NCBI GenBank assembly: GCA_023055425.1
Contig: JALGPY010000010.1
Location: 20,185,363 to 20,249,362 of the forward strand
DNA: 64,000 nt
Source: Linanthus parryae
Taxonomy: Eukaryota; Streptophyta; Magnoliopsida; Ericales; Polemoniaceae
Direction of reading: 5' to 3'
Shown: positions 12,021 to 24,310 of the stretch, piece after piece
Layout: each line of letters opens with the position of its first letter
Numbering within the stretch: the stretch's first letter is position 1
Notes under the pieces: model-generated
What the model was told of the DNA's origin: nothing
What the model saw: the letters and a program-made list of their open reading frames with translations, nothing else
Database searches by the model: none
Position numbers and translations under genes: made by a program

Positions 12021-12348
12021 GAGGCTTGGAATAGTGATTCCACCACCACCAGATATTTTTGTTGTAGATGTCAATTTAACTGTCGCTACATCATGGGTAT
12101 TAGATACTGTATGTGGATCTCACATTTGTCGAAATGTGCAGGATCTTAGGAGAAGTAGAAGATTGGCTAAAGGGGAGATAGACCTGCGTGTTGGGAATGG
12201 AGCAAAAGTTGCTGCGTTGGCCGTGGGCATGTGCGAGCTATCTCTACCTTCAGGATTAGTTTTAGAATTAAATAATTGCTATTGTGGTGCGCATTTATTT
12301 AATGGACTGTATGTCCTTGATCTAAAGCAATCCTGTCTACAACATTAA
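12021..12348 (+). pseudogene. copia copy B protease, active-site mutant
   Basis: The motif reads WVLDTVCGSH: the active-site Gly codon is Val (GTA at 12109-12111), against DTGC in copy A. About 120 bp present in copy A between NNFYF and the gag-pre-integrase region are deleted near 12283. The aspartic-protease loop needs D-T/S-G, so this protease is almost certainly dead. Confidence 0.8.
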
Positions 12349-13100
12349 TACCAAGAGGATTAAAATACATGATTTTAATCCTGCTTACTTACGGCACTGT
12401 CGTTCTGGCCATATAAACGAGAAACGTGTATCTAGACTCCATAAGGATGGACTACTAGACTCATTTGATTTTGAATCATATGAGACATTAGGCTTGTTTA
12501 TTGGGAAAAATGACAAAGTCCCCTTTCAATAAGAAAGGTGAGAGGACAAGTGAGCAATTGGCGCTCATACATACTGATGTGTGTGGGCCATTTGCCACGC
12601 CTGCCAGGGGTGGTTACGTCTACTTCATTACATTTACTGATGATTACAGTAGATATGGATTTGTTTACCTCATGAGCGCCAAATCCGTATCCTTTGAAAG
12701 GTTCAAAGAATTAAAAAGTGAAGTAGAGAAGCAACTTGGCAAAAGTATCAATGCTCTACGATCGGATCGTGGAGGAGAATACTTGAGCCAAGAGTTTGAC
12801 GACTATCTTAGAGAGTGTGGGATCGTGTCCCAACTCACTCCACCCGGAACGCCACAATGGAATGGCGTGTCCAAGAGGAGGAATCGAACCCTATTGGATA
12901 TGGTTCGATCTATGATGTGTCAAACCGATCTTCCATTATCATTTTGGGGCTATGCTCTATTAATTGCAGCTTTCACCATTAACCGTGTTCCATCTAAATC
13001 AGTCATGAAGACACCACGTGAGATGTGGAGTGGGAGGCGTCCCACACTGTCGTTCATGAAGATTTGGGGCTGCGATGTCTATGTAAAGCGTTTATAATCA
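12349..13100 (+). pseudogene. copia copy B gag-pre-integrase and integrase, catalytic Glu lost
   Basis: A good open frame (12501-13097) carries HTDVCGPF, SDRGGEY and then NGVSKRRNRT. The catalytic Glu of the DDE triad is Lys (AAG at 12873-12875). The frame stops after CDVYVKRL. Upstream, the gag-pre-integrase part is in other frames and its zinc region is deleted as in copy A. Integration activity is not expected. Confidence 0.85.
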
Positions 13101-14400
13101 GACAAGCTAGGGCCAAATTCGGATAAGTGTAAGTTTGTGGGGTACCCTAAGGAAACTAAGGGTTACTATTTCTACAATCCAACCGAGAACAAAGTATTTG
13201 TTGCTCGGACCGGTGTGTTTCTAGAAAGAGAGTTTGTCTCTAAAGAAGCAAGTTTTAGGTCTGTAGAACTTGAAGAAATTCAAGAACCATAGATCACTGA
13301 ACCAACTATGGAACATGAACAGGAACCACAAGGAGTTGTGGAACAGCCTGTTCAGGTAGCACAAGAGCTTCGTAGATCTAGTATAGTGCGCCAGGAACCC
13401 GAGAGGTATGGACTTCTCGTGACTGATTCCGATGACACGATGTTCATAGATGATGAGCCTACTACCTATGAAGAGGACACGAAAGGGACATACTCTCAGA
13501 AGTTGCTAGAATCCATGAGATCCGAGATGGAATCCATGTATACCAACGGAGTATGGACTTTGGTGGAACCACCTGAAGGGGCGCGGCCCATAAGGTGCAA
13601 GTGGTCTTCAAGAAAAAGATCGACATGAATGGTAATGTGATTACCTATAAGAGCCGATTGGTCGCTAAAGGATTCAGACAGATTCATGGTATTGAATATG
13701 ATGAAACCTTTTCACCAGTCGCAATGACCAAATCCATCCGAATCCTACTTGCAATTGCAGCATACTACGAATATGAGATTTCAAAACAGCATTCCTTTAT
13801 GGGAATATCCTCGAGGACGTGTATATGATACACCCGGATGGTTTTAAAGATCCAAAGCAAGCCAACAAAGTCTGTAAGCTGCAACGATCCATTTATGGAC
13901 TCAATAAAGCTTCTAGGAGTTGGAATTGACGTTTTGATGAAGTAGTCAAAGAGTCTGGCTTCATCAAAAACGAAGATGAGTCTTGTGTCTACAAGAAGGT
14001 TAGTGGGAGCTCTGTTGCTTTCCTGTTCTTGTATGTGGATGACATACTACTCATTGGAAACGACATTCCCATGCTGAAATCTGTTAAAATTGGCTATGAA
14101 AGGGTTTATCAATGAAGGACTTAGGGGAAGCAGCCAATATACTTGGTATAAAGATCTATAGAGATAGATCTAAGAGGCTGCTAGGCCTAAGTAAAAGTAC
14201 ATATATTGAAAAAGTGTTGAAACGGTTCAACATGCAAGATTCCAAGAAGGGATTCTTGCCTATGTCACATGGAATTACTCTTTCGAAGAGTGGTTGTCCT
14301 TCCAATGAGATTGAGAAGGAACACATGAGTAGAATTCCCTATGCCTCGGTCATAGGATCTATCATGTACGCCATGTTATGTACTAGACAATATATGTCAT
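13101..14400 (+). pseudogene. copia copy B reverse transcriptase, 13-bp deletion at the first catalytic Asp
   Basis: The linker is in one frame to 13628, then a shift into the RT core. Relative to copy A, 13 bp are missing at about 13780, removing the WQMDV block that carries the first catalytic Asp and shifting the frame. The second motif, YVDDILLIGND (about 14033), is intact. A further frame change follows near 14090. Confidence 0.85.
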
Positions 14401-15033
14401 AGGCCTTGAGTATGAAAAGCATATACCAATCCAATCCAGGTGAGAGTCACTGGATTTCTGTCAAGAACATCCTAAAGTACTTGAGAAGAACTAGGGATGC
14501 CTTCTTGATATTTGGCGGTGAGGAAGAGTTACGTGTAAGGGGTTACACGGATGCAAGCTTCCAAACCGACGGAGATGACTTTAGATCACAATCGGGATAT
14601 GGGTTTTGTCTGAATGGAGCAACGGTGAGCTGGAAGAGTTCCAAGCAAGAAATGGTGGCTGAGTCTACAACAGAGGCTTAGTACATTGCTGAAAATGGCG
14701 CAGCAAAAGAAGCTGTTTGGATCAGAAAGTTTGTTTCTGAACTTGGTGTGGTTCCTAGCATTGCGGATCCAGTAGAGTTGTACTGTGACAACAGTGGGGC
14801 GATCGTGCAATCAAAGGAGCCTAGTTCGCACCAGAAATCCAAGCACGTGCTCTGGAAGTTCCATCTGATTGGAGATATTATCGATAGAGGAGACGTTCAT
14901 ATATGCAAGATTTCTACAGATGAGAATCTGTCAGATCCACTTACAAGGCGCTTGTGCAGTGGAAGCATGAAGGGCACACTAGGAGCATGGGCATACGAGA
15001 TGCGTCATATTGGCTCTAGTGCAAGTGGGAGAC
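14401..15033 (+). pseudogene. copia copy B RNase H
   Basis: Blocks RGYTDASF, VSWKSSKQ, STTEA then a stop (about 14679), LYCDNSGA and KSKHV lie in one frame. The last frame reads through the polypurine tract into the LTR and stops at 15042-15044. Apart from the stop it is the best-preserved domain of this copy. Confidence 0.83.
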
Positions 15034-16454
15034 TGTTGGAATAGATGCCCTAGAGGCAATCTAGTTTAGTACGAATTTTATTTTGGCTAGAACATTCATT
15101 GTATTATTTATTGGATATTTAATATAATGAAGTCCTTAGATTTACAATTGTGTTTTTTATCTTAAATATCCCTAGTCCAGTATAATGATTAACAGGACAA
15201 TCATCTATAGACTAGTATGGGGTTTGATTGATATGGGGATATCACGATCCAACACATGGGTGTGCATTAAGGGTAATGGCGCACTGGATTGACCCATCTC
15301 CGAGAAGGCTACATACATGTTATGTTAAGTCACAAGCGCTTCTCGCAGTGCAATGGTATTGTCATCCTTAGACTTGAAGTCACTAGATATTCTAGTTGTG
15401 GATTTTTGTGATTTTGGTAGCGTCAAACGCTACACCGTAACAGGTTAGTTATAAAGGCGTGTACCGGATACAATAAGAAGCAAGCTTAGAGATCGTAGTG
15501 GACGTAGATAGAATTTGTCCCTCCCACATAACGGGAGCAAATATCCTAGGCCACTCGAGGGATAGTGCTTATAGAGTGTCTGGCCATACTCAAGTAAATC
15601 AATATAGGATATTGATGTTATTTGCACGAATAAGGCTATTCCCAGGATCGAGAAACTATGGATTTGATATACGAGTGTGACTTGTATGTCTCGGTCCAAT
15701 CCGGATATGGAGACAAAGGGATGTGACAATTACTTTTACAAGGTTTTTCGGATGACTATTCTATTAGTTGGCTAGAATGAATGTTTTGCTAGAAACCGCT
15801 CCATATTAGCAAATTTTTGCTACCAACTAGATAGAACCTATGGGGTCACAAGCTGTATAGAGTTGAACTAGATTTGGGAATTAATTAATATGATTAATTA
15901 ATTAGAAGGATCACTTTGCAACACCTTGCAAACTTAGTAGGACTAATTTGCAAGGAAGGGACTAAATTAAATTCTAGTAGGACTAGAATAGGTCCTTTAG
16001 GTAGTTGAAAGGATTTGTTGGACTATATAAAGGATGCTATTCATTCCTTCCCACACTTATGAGCCTTTTGATCATAACTTGAGTGGGAGAGAACAAAAAG
16101 GAGAGAGAGCAAGCAACAAAGGGCCGAACCCGACCCTTTGCCGCCGCCCCCTACCCCGTCGGCCAACAAAGGAGGCGCCACCTCCTTGTTGCCTCGTGTT
16201 GCGTGATTTCTTCTTCCTCTTCCTCCGTTCCTAGCTAGCAAAAAACGAGAAGGAATATCTAGATCTCAACTCTAGGCGTGGATAAACCGTAGAGACGTGA
16301 CACAATTCGCGTTACAAGTCATCACAGGAGAAACCCTAAGGTCTGTAACATGATTCTTCCTTTACCATCGTTATGTCTCTTGTCCTGTGATTCTTGGAGG
16401 GTATTGAATGGATAAATATATTTTCCGCTGCGTATCCATGATCAAAACCCTACA
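15034..16454 (+). repeat. 3' LTR of copia copy B
   Basis: It starts TGTTGGAATAG and ends CCCTACA, about 1.42 kb. It contains the 66-bp segment with the GTAGCGT hairpin and a TATA box at 16024-16032. It is followed directly by Sirevirus-like LTR sequence, not by a primer site. Confidence 0.92.
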
Positions 16455-17487
16455 AGAAAACCTAATCTGATGTTTGATCATGACTTAATCTCACTGGTTG
16501 ACTGAGTTTTTGCAGGATTTACTAGTTACCTATTTTGCAGGAACTGTTTCCTAACTTATCTACACGCTGAAAAGGAAGTCCAGCTTGCAGATGAATCATA
16601 CTCTTATGGAATCATGTCTGGACTTTCCTAAGACCTTCAGTGACAACATCATATCAATATATTTGAAGATACTGAAAAAATAGCCGTTGGGATCGATCTG
16701 TTAAGGATTTAAAGATACGCTGCTTGATTTTAGGAAAATCTGTTGAAGAATATTCTATATATATTCTGTATTTCCAACAAGAATACATACGAGAATGTTG
16801 AGAGAATTCGTACAAAACCTATGCAGAAACATAAAAATACTCTGAAGGACTGAAAAGCAACAAAGAGGAAGAATCAATTCACACAATCGAAGCATCAAAA
16901 GAGCACTAAAGACTTAACTGCATCACTGTGTTACAATGTTCTTCTTTCTGTACTTCCTTTGTATATCATTTGTTTTTTAAATAAAATCGTGGTGTTGTTC
17001 AAGAGGAACTACAAGAGACTCTTATTAGATCAGTTAGCTAGAGTATGTACTAGATAGGTTAGTGAGAACCACAAGATGTAACAGAGTAAGTAACTTCTCT
17101 GTGCTTAAGATCTAGGGCTTAGATTTTGATTAATAATAAGTGAGTTTCAAATATTGCAGGGATTAGATCCCTCAGGCAGAGACGTAGGTCATTGAGGACT
17201 GAACTCCGCAAAATCCATGTGTCTATTGCTCGTTACTTTTCTATTTCTATTTTCACAAGTTAACTGATCAAAACATGTTTTTAGTTCAAAGCCTTGAAAG
17301 GCATTTCAAGGCCTTGAAAACTACCAACAAACTTTTTTACTGTATATTTTGATTCCAAGGACTTGAAACTTATTTCAAGGCCTTGAAACTCTTCATTTTT
17401 TTTTATATAAACTTGTTTAAAACCACTCTTTTGGCAAAAGTTTCCATACTCTATTCAACCCCCCTTATAGATTATTGATCCTGTGTT
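16455..17487 (+). repeat. Sirevirus-like copia LTR fragment
   Basis: Collinear with 49278-50375: a shared GACTGAG...TTTTGCAGG start region, a shared GGTTAGTGAGAACCACAAG block (about 17060), GAGACGTAGGTC, and an end reading CAACCCCCCTT...ATTGATCCTG. It has palindromes TTTCAAGGCCTTGAAA at 17304-17319 and 17373-17388, each paired with a near copy about 20 bp upstream. Its 5' part is missing where the copia tandem joins. Lineage is by style of the LTR end only. Confidence 0.6.
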
Positions 17488-19499
17488 AGTTGCCTACATA
17501 CAGTTTTTCAGCATGCAAGGAAATGAGTTAGCTTCACGGAGTATCTATCAGATCATTTATAATAATCCTGTACAATGCCTTACATGATCTGAGTTATTTT
17601 GTTCATGAATTGACAAACACTAAAAACAGCGCTGAATTCTAGATTCAACACATTCTGACTCATCCTGTTGCAGTTGTGGAAATAACCGTTCGCCAAAAAG
17701 GTGCACGTTTCTTCTGGGAACTGAAGTATGTGAGTACCGATGCCAAATATCCGGCCAACTGTTTTCCCGTAACTCGAAACTAAATTTCCTATTTTTTGGG
17801 TGTTTTTCTCGAAAAATTTAGAAAAGCATAAAAACATATGTTTTCATGATTAAATAATTTTTCATTAGGCACACTTCTTCGAAAACAAGAGGTCTTTAGT
17901 ACTGTTTTTTCGACCTAATTTTTTTCTGAAAATTATTAGTTGATATACCATTCTTCTTGGCATAGGTTATGTACGATTTGGATGTTTATATATTTATTTG
18001 ATTATTTTAGCTTATATATATAATGACTCTTTATTTCTATGAATTTTAGAAAATTTCAGAAATTTCCTGTATATTTGTGATTATACTTCTTATTCATGTC
18101 TATGATGAATGAATGGTGAATAATGCATGGAATTGGTCAGGATGTGGATATTTACTTTATCGTTTTGTGGTATGATTTTGATTTAATTATCTTGTAAAAT
18201 TTATGAAATCAAAATACAATATTTATGTCGTGCCTCACTATACGATCTATTGTATTCCCTTCTCATCCACTCCCCTCACTAGGAGGTCTTTCTTATTAAT
18301 ATATAAGTTAGTGAGACCAGAGAATGAAGATTCACGTGAATGATTAAACAAAGTACATGGAGCATGACACATGGGCATGGCGACGGATTCAAGAGCTTCG
18401 CGAGAGTATTCTCAAATTGATGAGGATGAAAGCATATGAATAAAAAGGGATGCCCGAGAAAATATTCTTAATTGATGGGAATGCAGTCTTAGGGGCCACG
18501 TCCATGCGTGTTTATTCCCATGATCCTGTATGTTTTAATACCATGTTATGTGTGCTTACTTATATATCTTGAAACATGACCCACATGCGTTAAGATTTGA
18601 ATAAACTAAACTCACGTTCGAGACATAATTAAAAATTAGTAGGAAAGCATAGCAAATGAGATTTGATCCCCAGGGCTCTCGAGTTTTTGATTTAGTTCCT
18701 ATGTGATTCCATTAAGTTTTTAGTTAGTAGATCATGTTTTCGAGCTGTGTTATGATAGTGTTGGTTTCCTGCGTGATGACTCATATTATCAGTCGTGTCG
18801 AAGTAAAGTACTACCGCTGAATCTGCTAAGGATCAGAAAGCTAAATGGTGACATTTACGACACGAGGAGTTTGTCGTGTCGTGTACCATTAGTTGGACAT
18901 ATGTTTGTCACAACACCCACAAATGGTAATCACCGAACAAGTGATGCAAGCATTAGGCCCTACAATAACATCTATACGCTATTTTTAGGATCACCAATAG
19001 TGGAAGATTGCACACAAGAATGCGGGATACAAATGCTCAGCCTGATGGAAGATGGCCTCATCGAGGAGTTTGAGACCATTGTAAGTGCGAAGAAAATGCG
19101 GTAATCGATCAAAGAGAATTAGTGAATAACTTTTTCCATATATTTGAGGACCTTAACTATGAGTATTGACTCATATCATAATAAACTTGATCACTCAATG
19201 ATAGCATCTAAGAGCTATGGTATTTATGATCAGGAAATTACAGGCTATTACACACAAACTGTCCAATAAGAAACAATCATAGCTTATGTTACAAACGCTG
19301 CCACACCCATTGGATGCCATGGAATCGTATATGAGACACAAATTAGGTAAAAATATGTTTGATGAGATTAAGCGTCACTTTATTTTGTAGTCTATGTGAT
19401 TAGAGATTGCTAAGACATCAAGTCAAACCTTCCTGAAAGAAACACCCCGGACCCTGCGCCTAGGCTGCAAGGAAAGGGGGGGGGGGAGCACAGATAAGG
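17488..19499. other. unassigned AT-rich DNA
   Basis: I see no gene, LTR edge or primer site. An imperfect direct repeat (about 18395-18425 and 18450-18480) and a hairpin (CGACACGA 18858-18865, TCGTGTCG 18874-18881) are the only local structures. Short open frames have no recognisable motifs. Confidence 0.4.
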
Positions 19500-19745
19500 G
19501 TGCCACGGGAAAAGAGAAAGGGGGAGGGGAAGAGGGTTTCTAAGACTAGAGATATGACCGATGTTATATGTCGCAACTTTCGAAGGACTAGACACCTTGC
19601 TCGTGATTGCACGGAGCCAACGATATGCGTTAATCGAATGATTAGCTGTTTTATTACGAGTCAAGCTTCCTTACGCCGTTCTTTTCATTTGTGGGTATTA
19701 CAGTTTGGAACGATAGACCACCTAGCGTGTGATCGAGATGAATGA
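19500..19745 (+). pseudogene. degenerate zinc-knuckle fragment, probable retroelement gag remnant
   Basis: The frame contains CRNFRRTRHLARDC, a CCHC knuckle in which the second Cys is Phe, preceded by a basic stretch, as in the C-terminal end of a gag. No other gag or pol block is recognisable nearby. The fragment ends where the old Athila-like LTR begins. It is low-confidence and non-functional. Confidence 0.35.
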
Positions 19746-20475
19746 ATGGATTTCAAATAACACTCCACTAGGAGTTATATTTGAGCATAATTTGAGGGGT
19801 ATTTGTGTTAATATTGAGTGTTTTAGCCAGACACGAGATGACGACAGCCATGCAGTTTCAGCCCTATTAGCCTCGAATTTTACGACTTGGTGTGTTGAGC
19901 TTCTCTTTTCATTACTGCTTTATTTCACGCAATTCAAGATATAATCACGAGGTTTTTCAAGTTGTACACCATTTAGGGACAGGACTTGTGAAGGAGCTGG
20001 GAATGAAGAAGGAAGGCAAGAGAAGGAGTTGAGAAGGCTGAAAAAGCAGAAACATAGCAGGCAAAGTTGCAGACTGCATACCTGGCTGCGTATCTGGCCA
20101 GGTACGTAGGTTGATACGCAACCCGAGGGTCAGGGGTTCACAAATAAGCTAAGTCTGGACAGTGTTGGTTGCTGCCTGCGAATCTAGGGAGATGCGGAGG
20201 GAAATACGCAGCCCGAAAGGAAGAGAGGAGGAAAAATGCAGAAAAGGAAGGCCATAAGGTTTGATCAGCGTACGTGGCTTCGTATCTGGGCAGATACGTA
20301 AGAAAATACGCAGGCTTAGAAGAGATTTTGAGCTGACAGAGGCTCGATCTACGTGTCTGGCTTCACATCTGAGCCAGATACGCAAGTTCATACGCATGCA
20401 GGTGAAAATTGGGAGGCTGTTTGGCCAGTGGCAGTTTTGTAAATTCAGGAAGGTTTTCCCAAAGCTTCTCAATAC

Positions 20476-20484
20476 TATATAAAA
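20476..20484 (+). promoter_or_regulatory. TATA box of the old Athila-like LTR
   Basis: TATATAAAA lies about 175 bp before the conserved LTR hairpin, matching TATTTAAAG in the younger LTR. Confidence 0.5.
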
Positions 20485-20651
20485 GAACGTCCAGAGCTCG
20501 TTTTTTAGAAAATACACTCAGATAGAAGTCTAAGCATCCTCGGAGAGCACATAAGCGCGAATATAGAATCCAAGACACTCATTTGTTCTCACTATCTCTT
20601 TATTTCAGAACTGTGTTATTTGGTTATGTCATTCAGTAGCAATACTCTTTA

Positions 20652-20674
20652 CCTAGGTTCTCGGTGAACCTAGG
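20652..20674 (+). other. conserved LTR hairpin (old element)
   Basis: Nine-bp perfect arms CCTAGGTTC and GAACCTAGG enclose TCGGT. It is identical to 35998-36020 and 47891-47913 although the surrounding LTRs have diverged. Confidence 0.75.
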
Positions 20675-21434
20675 GTTTTGTATTAAGTATCTAAATCTAC
20701 TTTGTTTATGGATTCATGATCTTTGTATCTTAATATCAGTAGTTTTTATTTGTTATTCTGTCTTTGATTTTACCGTTCATGCATGCTCGGATTAATCACC
20801 CTGAATTGCTACAGACTCAACCCACTAGACGAAAGTGACTGATTAGGGTTAGGTAGAGAAGACATAATTTAGCACCTTACAACGATGGAACCAACAGAGA
20901 AGGGGGTATAGAACTAACCTACGCGTTTGACAAACTGTTAATGGTTTTGACCGAGACCTTTTGGACAGGTTAGAACCCTAGGATCCTTAGAACGAGACTG
21001 CAGATTTAGGTAGCTTAAGATGATCCAAAAATTTGCAGGATTGTGATAACGTGTAACAAACGAAAAGCTACTACACTATTGGTACGTGGCACAAATAATA
21101 TGACTGTTGGGTGTTTTCATAACATAAAGAATAAAAAACTGAAGAGAGCTTAGGGGATCCTGAAATCTAGTATCTCAACTCTAGTTTTACAACCTCTAGA
21201 TTATTAAGAAAATTCTCATAGAAAGACTAACTTTTCATTAATTTACTTTCAGTACTTAGTTCGTAATCACAAAATCAAATAATTCCTCCAGTTTTACACT
21301 CTGTCTCTTAAAACCTATTAATTGAGAAAGCCTAAAAAAGTCCTCGTGGCATCGATAATCTAAGTTGAAATACACTCAATACAGCTGTATTTTGTATACT
21401 TGCGAATAAGCACGCTAATTGCGCATCAATTTTC

Positions 21435-21452
21435 TAGCGCCGTTTCCGGGGA
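21435..21452 (+). other. primer binding site, tRNA-Asp (two mismatches)
   Basis: TAGCGCCGTTTCCGGGGA is the mutated form of the 18-nt tRNA-Asp complement seen intact at 36790-36807. Confidence 0.8.
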
Positions 21453-21933
21453 CTACTAACAGTCCATTTAGTACTAACGGTCTATTTAGTATTACCTCTC
21501 TTTCTTCTCTTTCAGCCTACTTCACTTTTGTCACTATTCATTGGGTCACTTAGACCTGGCGATTTTATTAGCAAAATAATACAGGAATTTAGTGAACTTT
21601 ACTCTATAATACAATGAATAAAAATTGAAAAAAACTATGTTCCTTTGCTATCTAAATCACCGAGTCAAAGGGACCCAGTTACGGGTTAAAAAGTTAAAGT
21701 AGGACAATCCAGAAGAAACGGAGGTAGTAGTCAGAATTAAATTTTTAGAGATTTTTCTTTTACTTGTCTTTTTCTTTTATCTTACTGCTCTTGAAATCTC
21801 GTTTTTCAGGAACTTCTAGCGAATGATCAGGTTGCCCCTCGAATTGGTGCAACCACTCAAAAATACAGAACAACTTTGTAGAGAGCAAAACCGCAAACAT
21901 CGAGAAAGAAGAATGGCCTAAAACAGAGGAGAA

Positions 21934-23640
21934 ATGCTTGCCGAGCCTGAGGCACGCACTCCAGCTCAGATGGCTCGATACATCGAGGAGCGGATCGTAG
22001 CAGGCGTTGCTGCCCAGAACAACCAGAGGACATATAGCAGATCTGGAAAAGCTTTGGTGGAGAAATTTGAAGTCCCTTCGGGGGGACATGAGCTAGCTAT
22101 CGTTGTGCTTGAAGTCACTGTTGAGCACTTCGATCTTAAACCCTGCACCATCCAGACTGTTAAGACGCACTGTACGTTCCATGGCAGAGCCGATGAAGAC
22201 CCGGATGACTTTATCGGGAAGTTCAAAGATTACTGCAACAAGGTCCAGCACAAGGGAGTTGATATATAGGCACACAAGTTGATCCTATTTTTGTACTGCT
22301 TGTACGGAACAACCAAGGATTGGATCGAATCCCGAGCTCCCAGATCCATCACTACATGGGAGGGATGTGATGCAGATTTTCAGGCAAAAGTCTACCCCAC
22401 CTCTCGCGTAATCCAACAATAGAGCGAGATTTTATCATTAAAACAAAAAGTGGGAGAGACGGTGGTAGATGCATGGGTTGGCTAACGAGAATGGTGAAAA
22501 AGTGCCCTAATCATGGTTTGGGGACCCAAAGATTCTACAGTTATTCTACCATGCCCTAGATAGGGATAATGCTTATATAATTGACAGAGAAGCTGGAGGG
22601 AACTTTCTCTACCCTGTGGACAAGGACGGGGCATACGATTTGATGAAATAGTAAGCCAAGCAGGATACTCGCCTGTTTGATGACTGCATGATGAACACCC
22701 TGGACGAGCAAGTAGTAGATGACATGGTTGAAATCCTTACCAAAGTTGTGACTGACCTGGTCAAGAAGGTTTACTCAGAAAAGAAGGATGTTGCACCAGT
22801 AGAAGGACCATATTATGATGCAGCCATCGAAGAACTCATAATTGAGGATGCCAACAATGTGCACCAATAGTGGGACCTAAGCCGGTAAAGACCGGGCATG
22901 CTATACCATCCCGAGTTCCAGTATGTAAACCCTAACTCTGCAATTTACGCACCAGGTTTGTAGCATAAGACAACAGCACAGCAGGGACCATCAGCACAGC
23001 AGTACGATAGCGAGATGAAGAAAATTGAGGGCGCAACTATGGAATCCAGATTTGCACAGATGGATGCCTTTGCAGCTCACTTGCAATCTACCAAAACATC
23101 ACTGCGCACATTAGAAGTCCATGTTGGGCAGCTAGCCTAGCAGCAAGATGAAAGATAACCAGGGAACTTACCCTCAACGACTGTTAACAGTCCACATGCT
23201 CAGATCAATGCCATCACCACTGGAAGTGGATTATCACTACAGGATCCGCCGTACCCTGGCCATGCACATGAAGCAAAGTCAAAGAATATCGAACACGAAG
23301 TTTTTGGCAAGGAATAAAATTCGGCCGTAAGCCCCCAGCCGAAGGGCTTCGTCAGACACGATGTAGTGCAGAATGATGAGGAAACTGAAACACTGCCTAT
23401 CTCCAAAGAGGTGCCGTATCCTTTGAAGACACGGAAGAGGTACGATAGCACGGACTACGCCAGATTTCTCAAGATGTTCAAACAGCTGCAGATTAACATC
23501 CCCTTTGCTGAGGCATTGTCAAAGATGCACACTTATGCCAAATACCTCAAGGACATTCTATATGGAAGGAGGTGGATGAGCGATTTCGAGACTATAAATC
23601 TGACGACAGAAGTGAGAAATTGTGTGAAGAATAGGCTACC
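21934..23640 (+). pseudogene. old Athila-like gag
   Basis: Blocks AQMARYIEE, RSGKALVE, FHGRADEDP, FIGKF and GETVVDAW align in order with the younger gag at 36930-38676. It retains about 60 bp (near 22350-22420) that the younger copy has lost. There are numerous in-frame stops, many at positions where the other copy has CAG (22868-22870, 22961-22963, 23138-23140). The C-terminal part (23366-23640) reads VSKEVPYPL-like and FKQLQINIPFAEAL blocks that lead into protease. Confidence 0.82.
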
Positions 23641-24305
23641 AAGGAAGAGGAAGGACCTTGGAAGCATTGTCATCCCGGTGACCCAAGGTAATGCTTACAC
23701 ATGAAAGGCTCTATGTGCCTAGGGGCCAGTATCAATCTGATTCCCTTAACGATTTTCAAGAGTTTAAAGGTCAGCAAACCTAGCCACACGAGAATCATGC
23801 TGCAGATGGCGGACATGTCCATAAAATAAGCATATGGATTCATTGACGACATTCTGGTGAAAGTCGGAGAATTGTTTTTTCGGGCTGATTTTGTAATTCT
23901 GGACATGGAGGCAGGAGAGGTACCGCTCATTCTTGGAAGACCGTTTCTGGCCACTGGAGAGGCCATGATAAACTGCAAGAGCGGATAACTGACCATGCAA
24001 ATTAATGAAGACAAGGTGAGATTCAACTTCTTCAAAAATCTGCAATTGACAAACTATTACGAACATGAAGACTAATACGTGATAGAAGTAGTCGATGAAG
24101 GCCTGTAAAACGAGGCAATGGATGAATAATGGGAAGAAATTCACAACATGTACAAAGAAGACGAGGAGAAGTTAAGGTGCTAGAAGGCCATGAGAACAGA
24201 AAAAAGGACCACTCTGCATCTAGATGAAGACGTTGGGCAGAAACTGGCCTTCGTCCCGTTACACAAGTAACCGCCTACACTGCAACCAAAACCACATACG
24301 CATAC
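23641..24305 (+). pseudogene. old Athila-like protease region
   Basis: Aligns with 38730-39420. The active-site block KALCDLGAS of the younger copy is destroyed here (stops flank KALC), while the later LGRPF block and the acidic linker remain recognisable with stops. It is cut at 24305 by the small LTR element, whose duplicated target ATTGG lies at 24306-24310. Confidence 0.75.
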
Positions 24306-24310
24306 ATTGG

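Larger units (their letters stand above)
8194..16454 (+). mobile_element. Ty1/copia LTR retrotransposon, copy B
   Basis: Same family and order as copy A: LTR 8194-9544, internal 9545-15033, LTR 15034-16454. Its LTR pair is more alike than either is to 1185-2550, so this copy's two LTRs probably belong together. It is coding-dead, with lesions that differ from copy A. Confidence 0.9.
19753..21428 (+). repeat. 5' LTR of the old Athila-like element
   Basis: Its first about 450 bp align with 33998-34433, and its end (GCGCATCA) with both LTRs of the younger element. It contains four TACGCA/TGCGTA half-palindrome clusters (about 20080-20400), a TATA box (20476-20484) and the conserved hairpin at 20652-20674. 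The exact start is blurred by mutation (TCAAATAAC for TGATAAC). Confidence 0.8.

Noticed and set aside
1180..16459. Target-site duplication of the copia tandem
   Set aside because: The flanking 5-mers are TGTAG and AGAAA and do not match. The tandem has lost or never had a common duplication.
18858..18881. Hairpin CGACACGA/TCGTGTCG as a DNA-transposon terminus
   Set aside because: No partner repeat or target duplication was found nearby, so it is only a short local inverted repeat.
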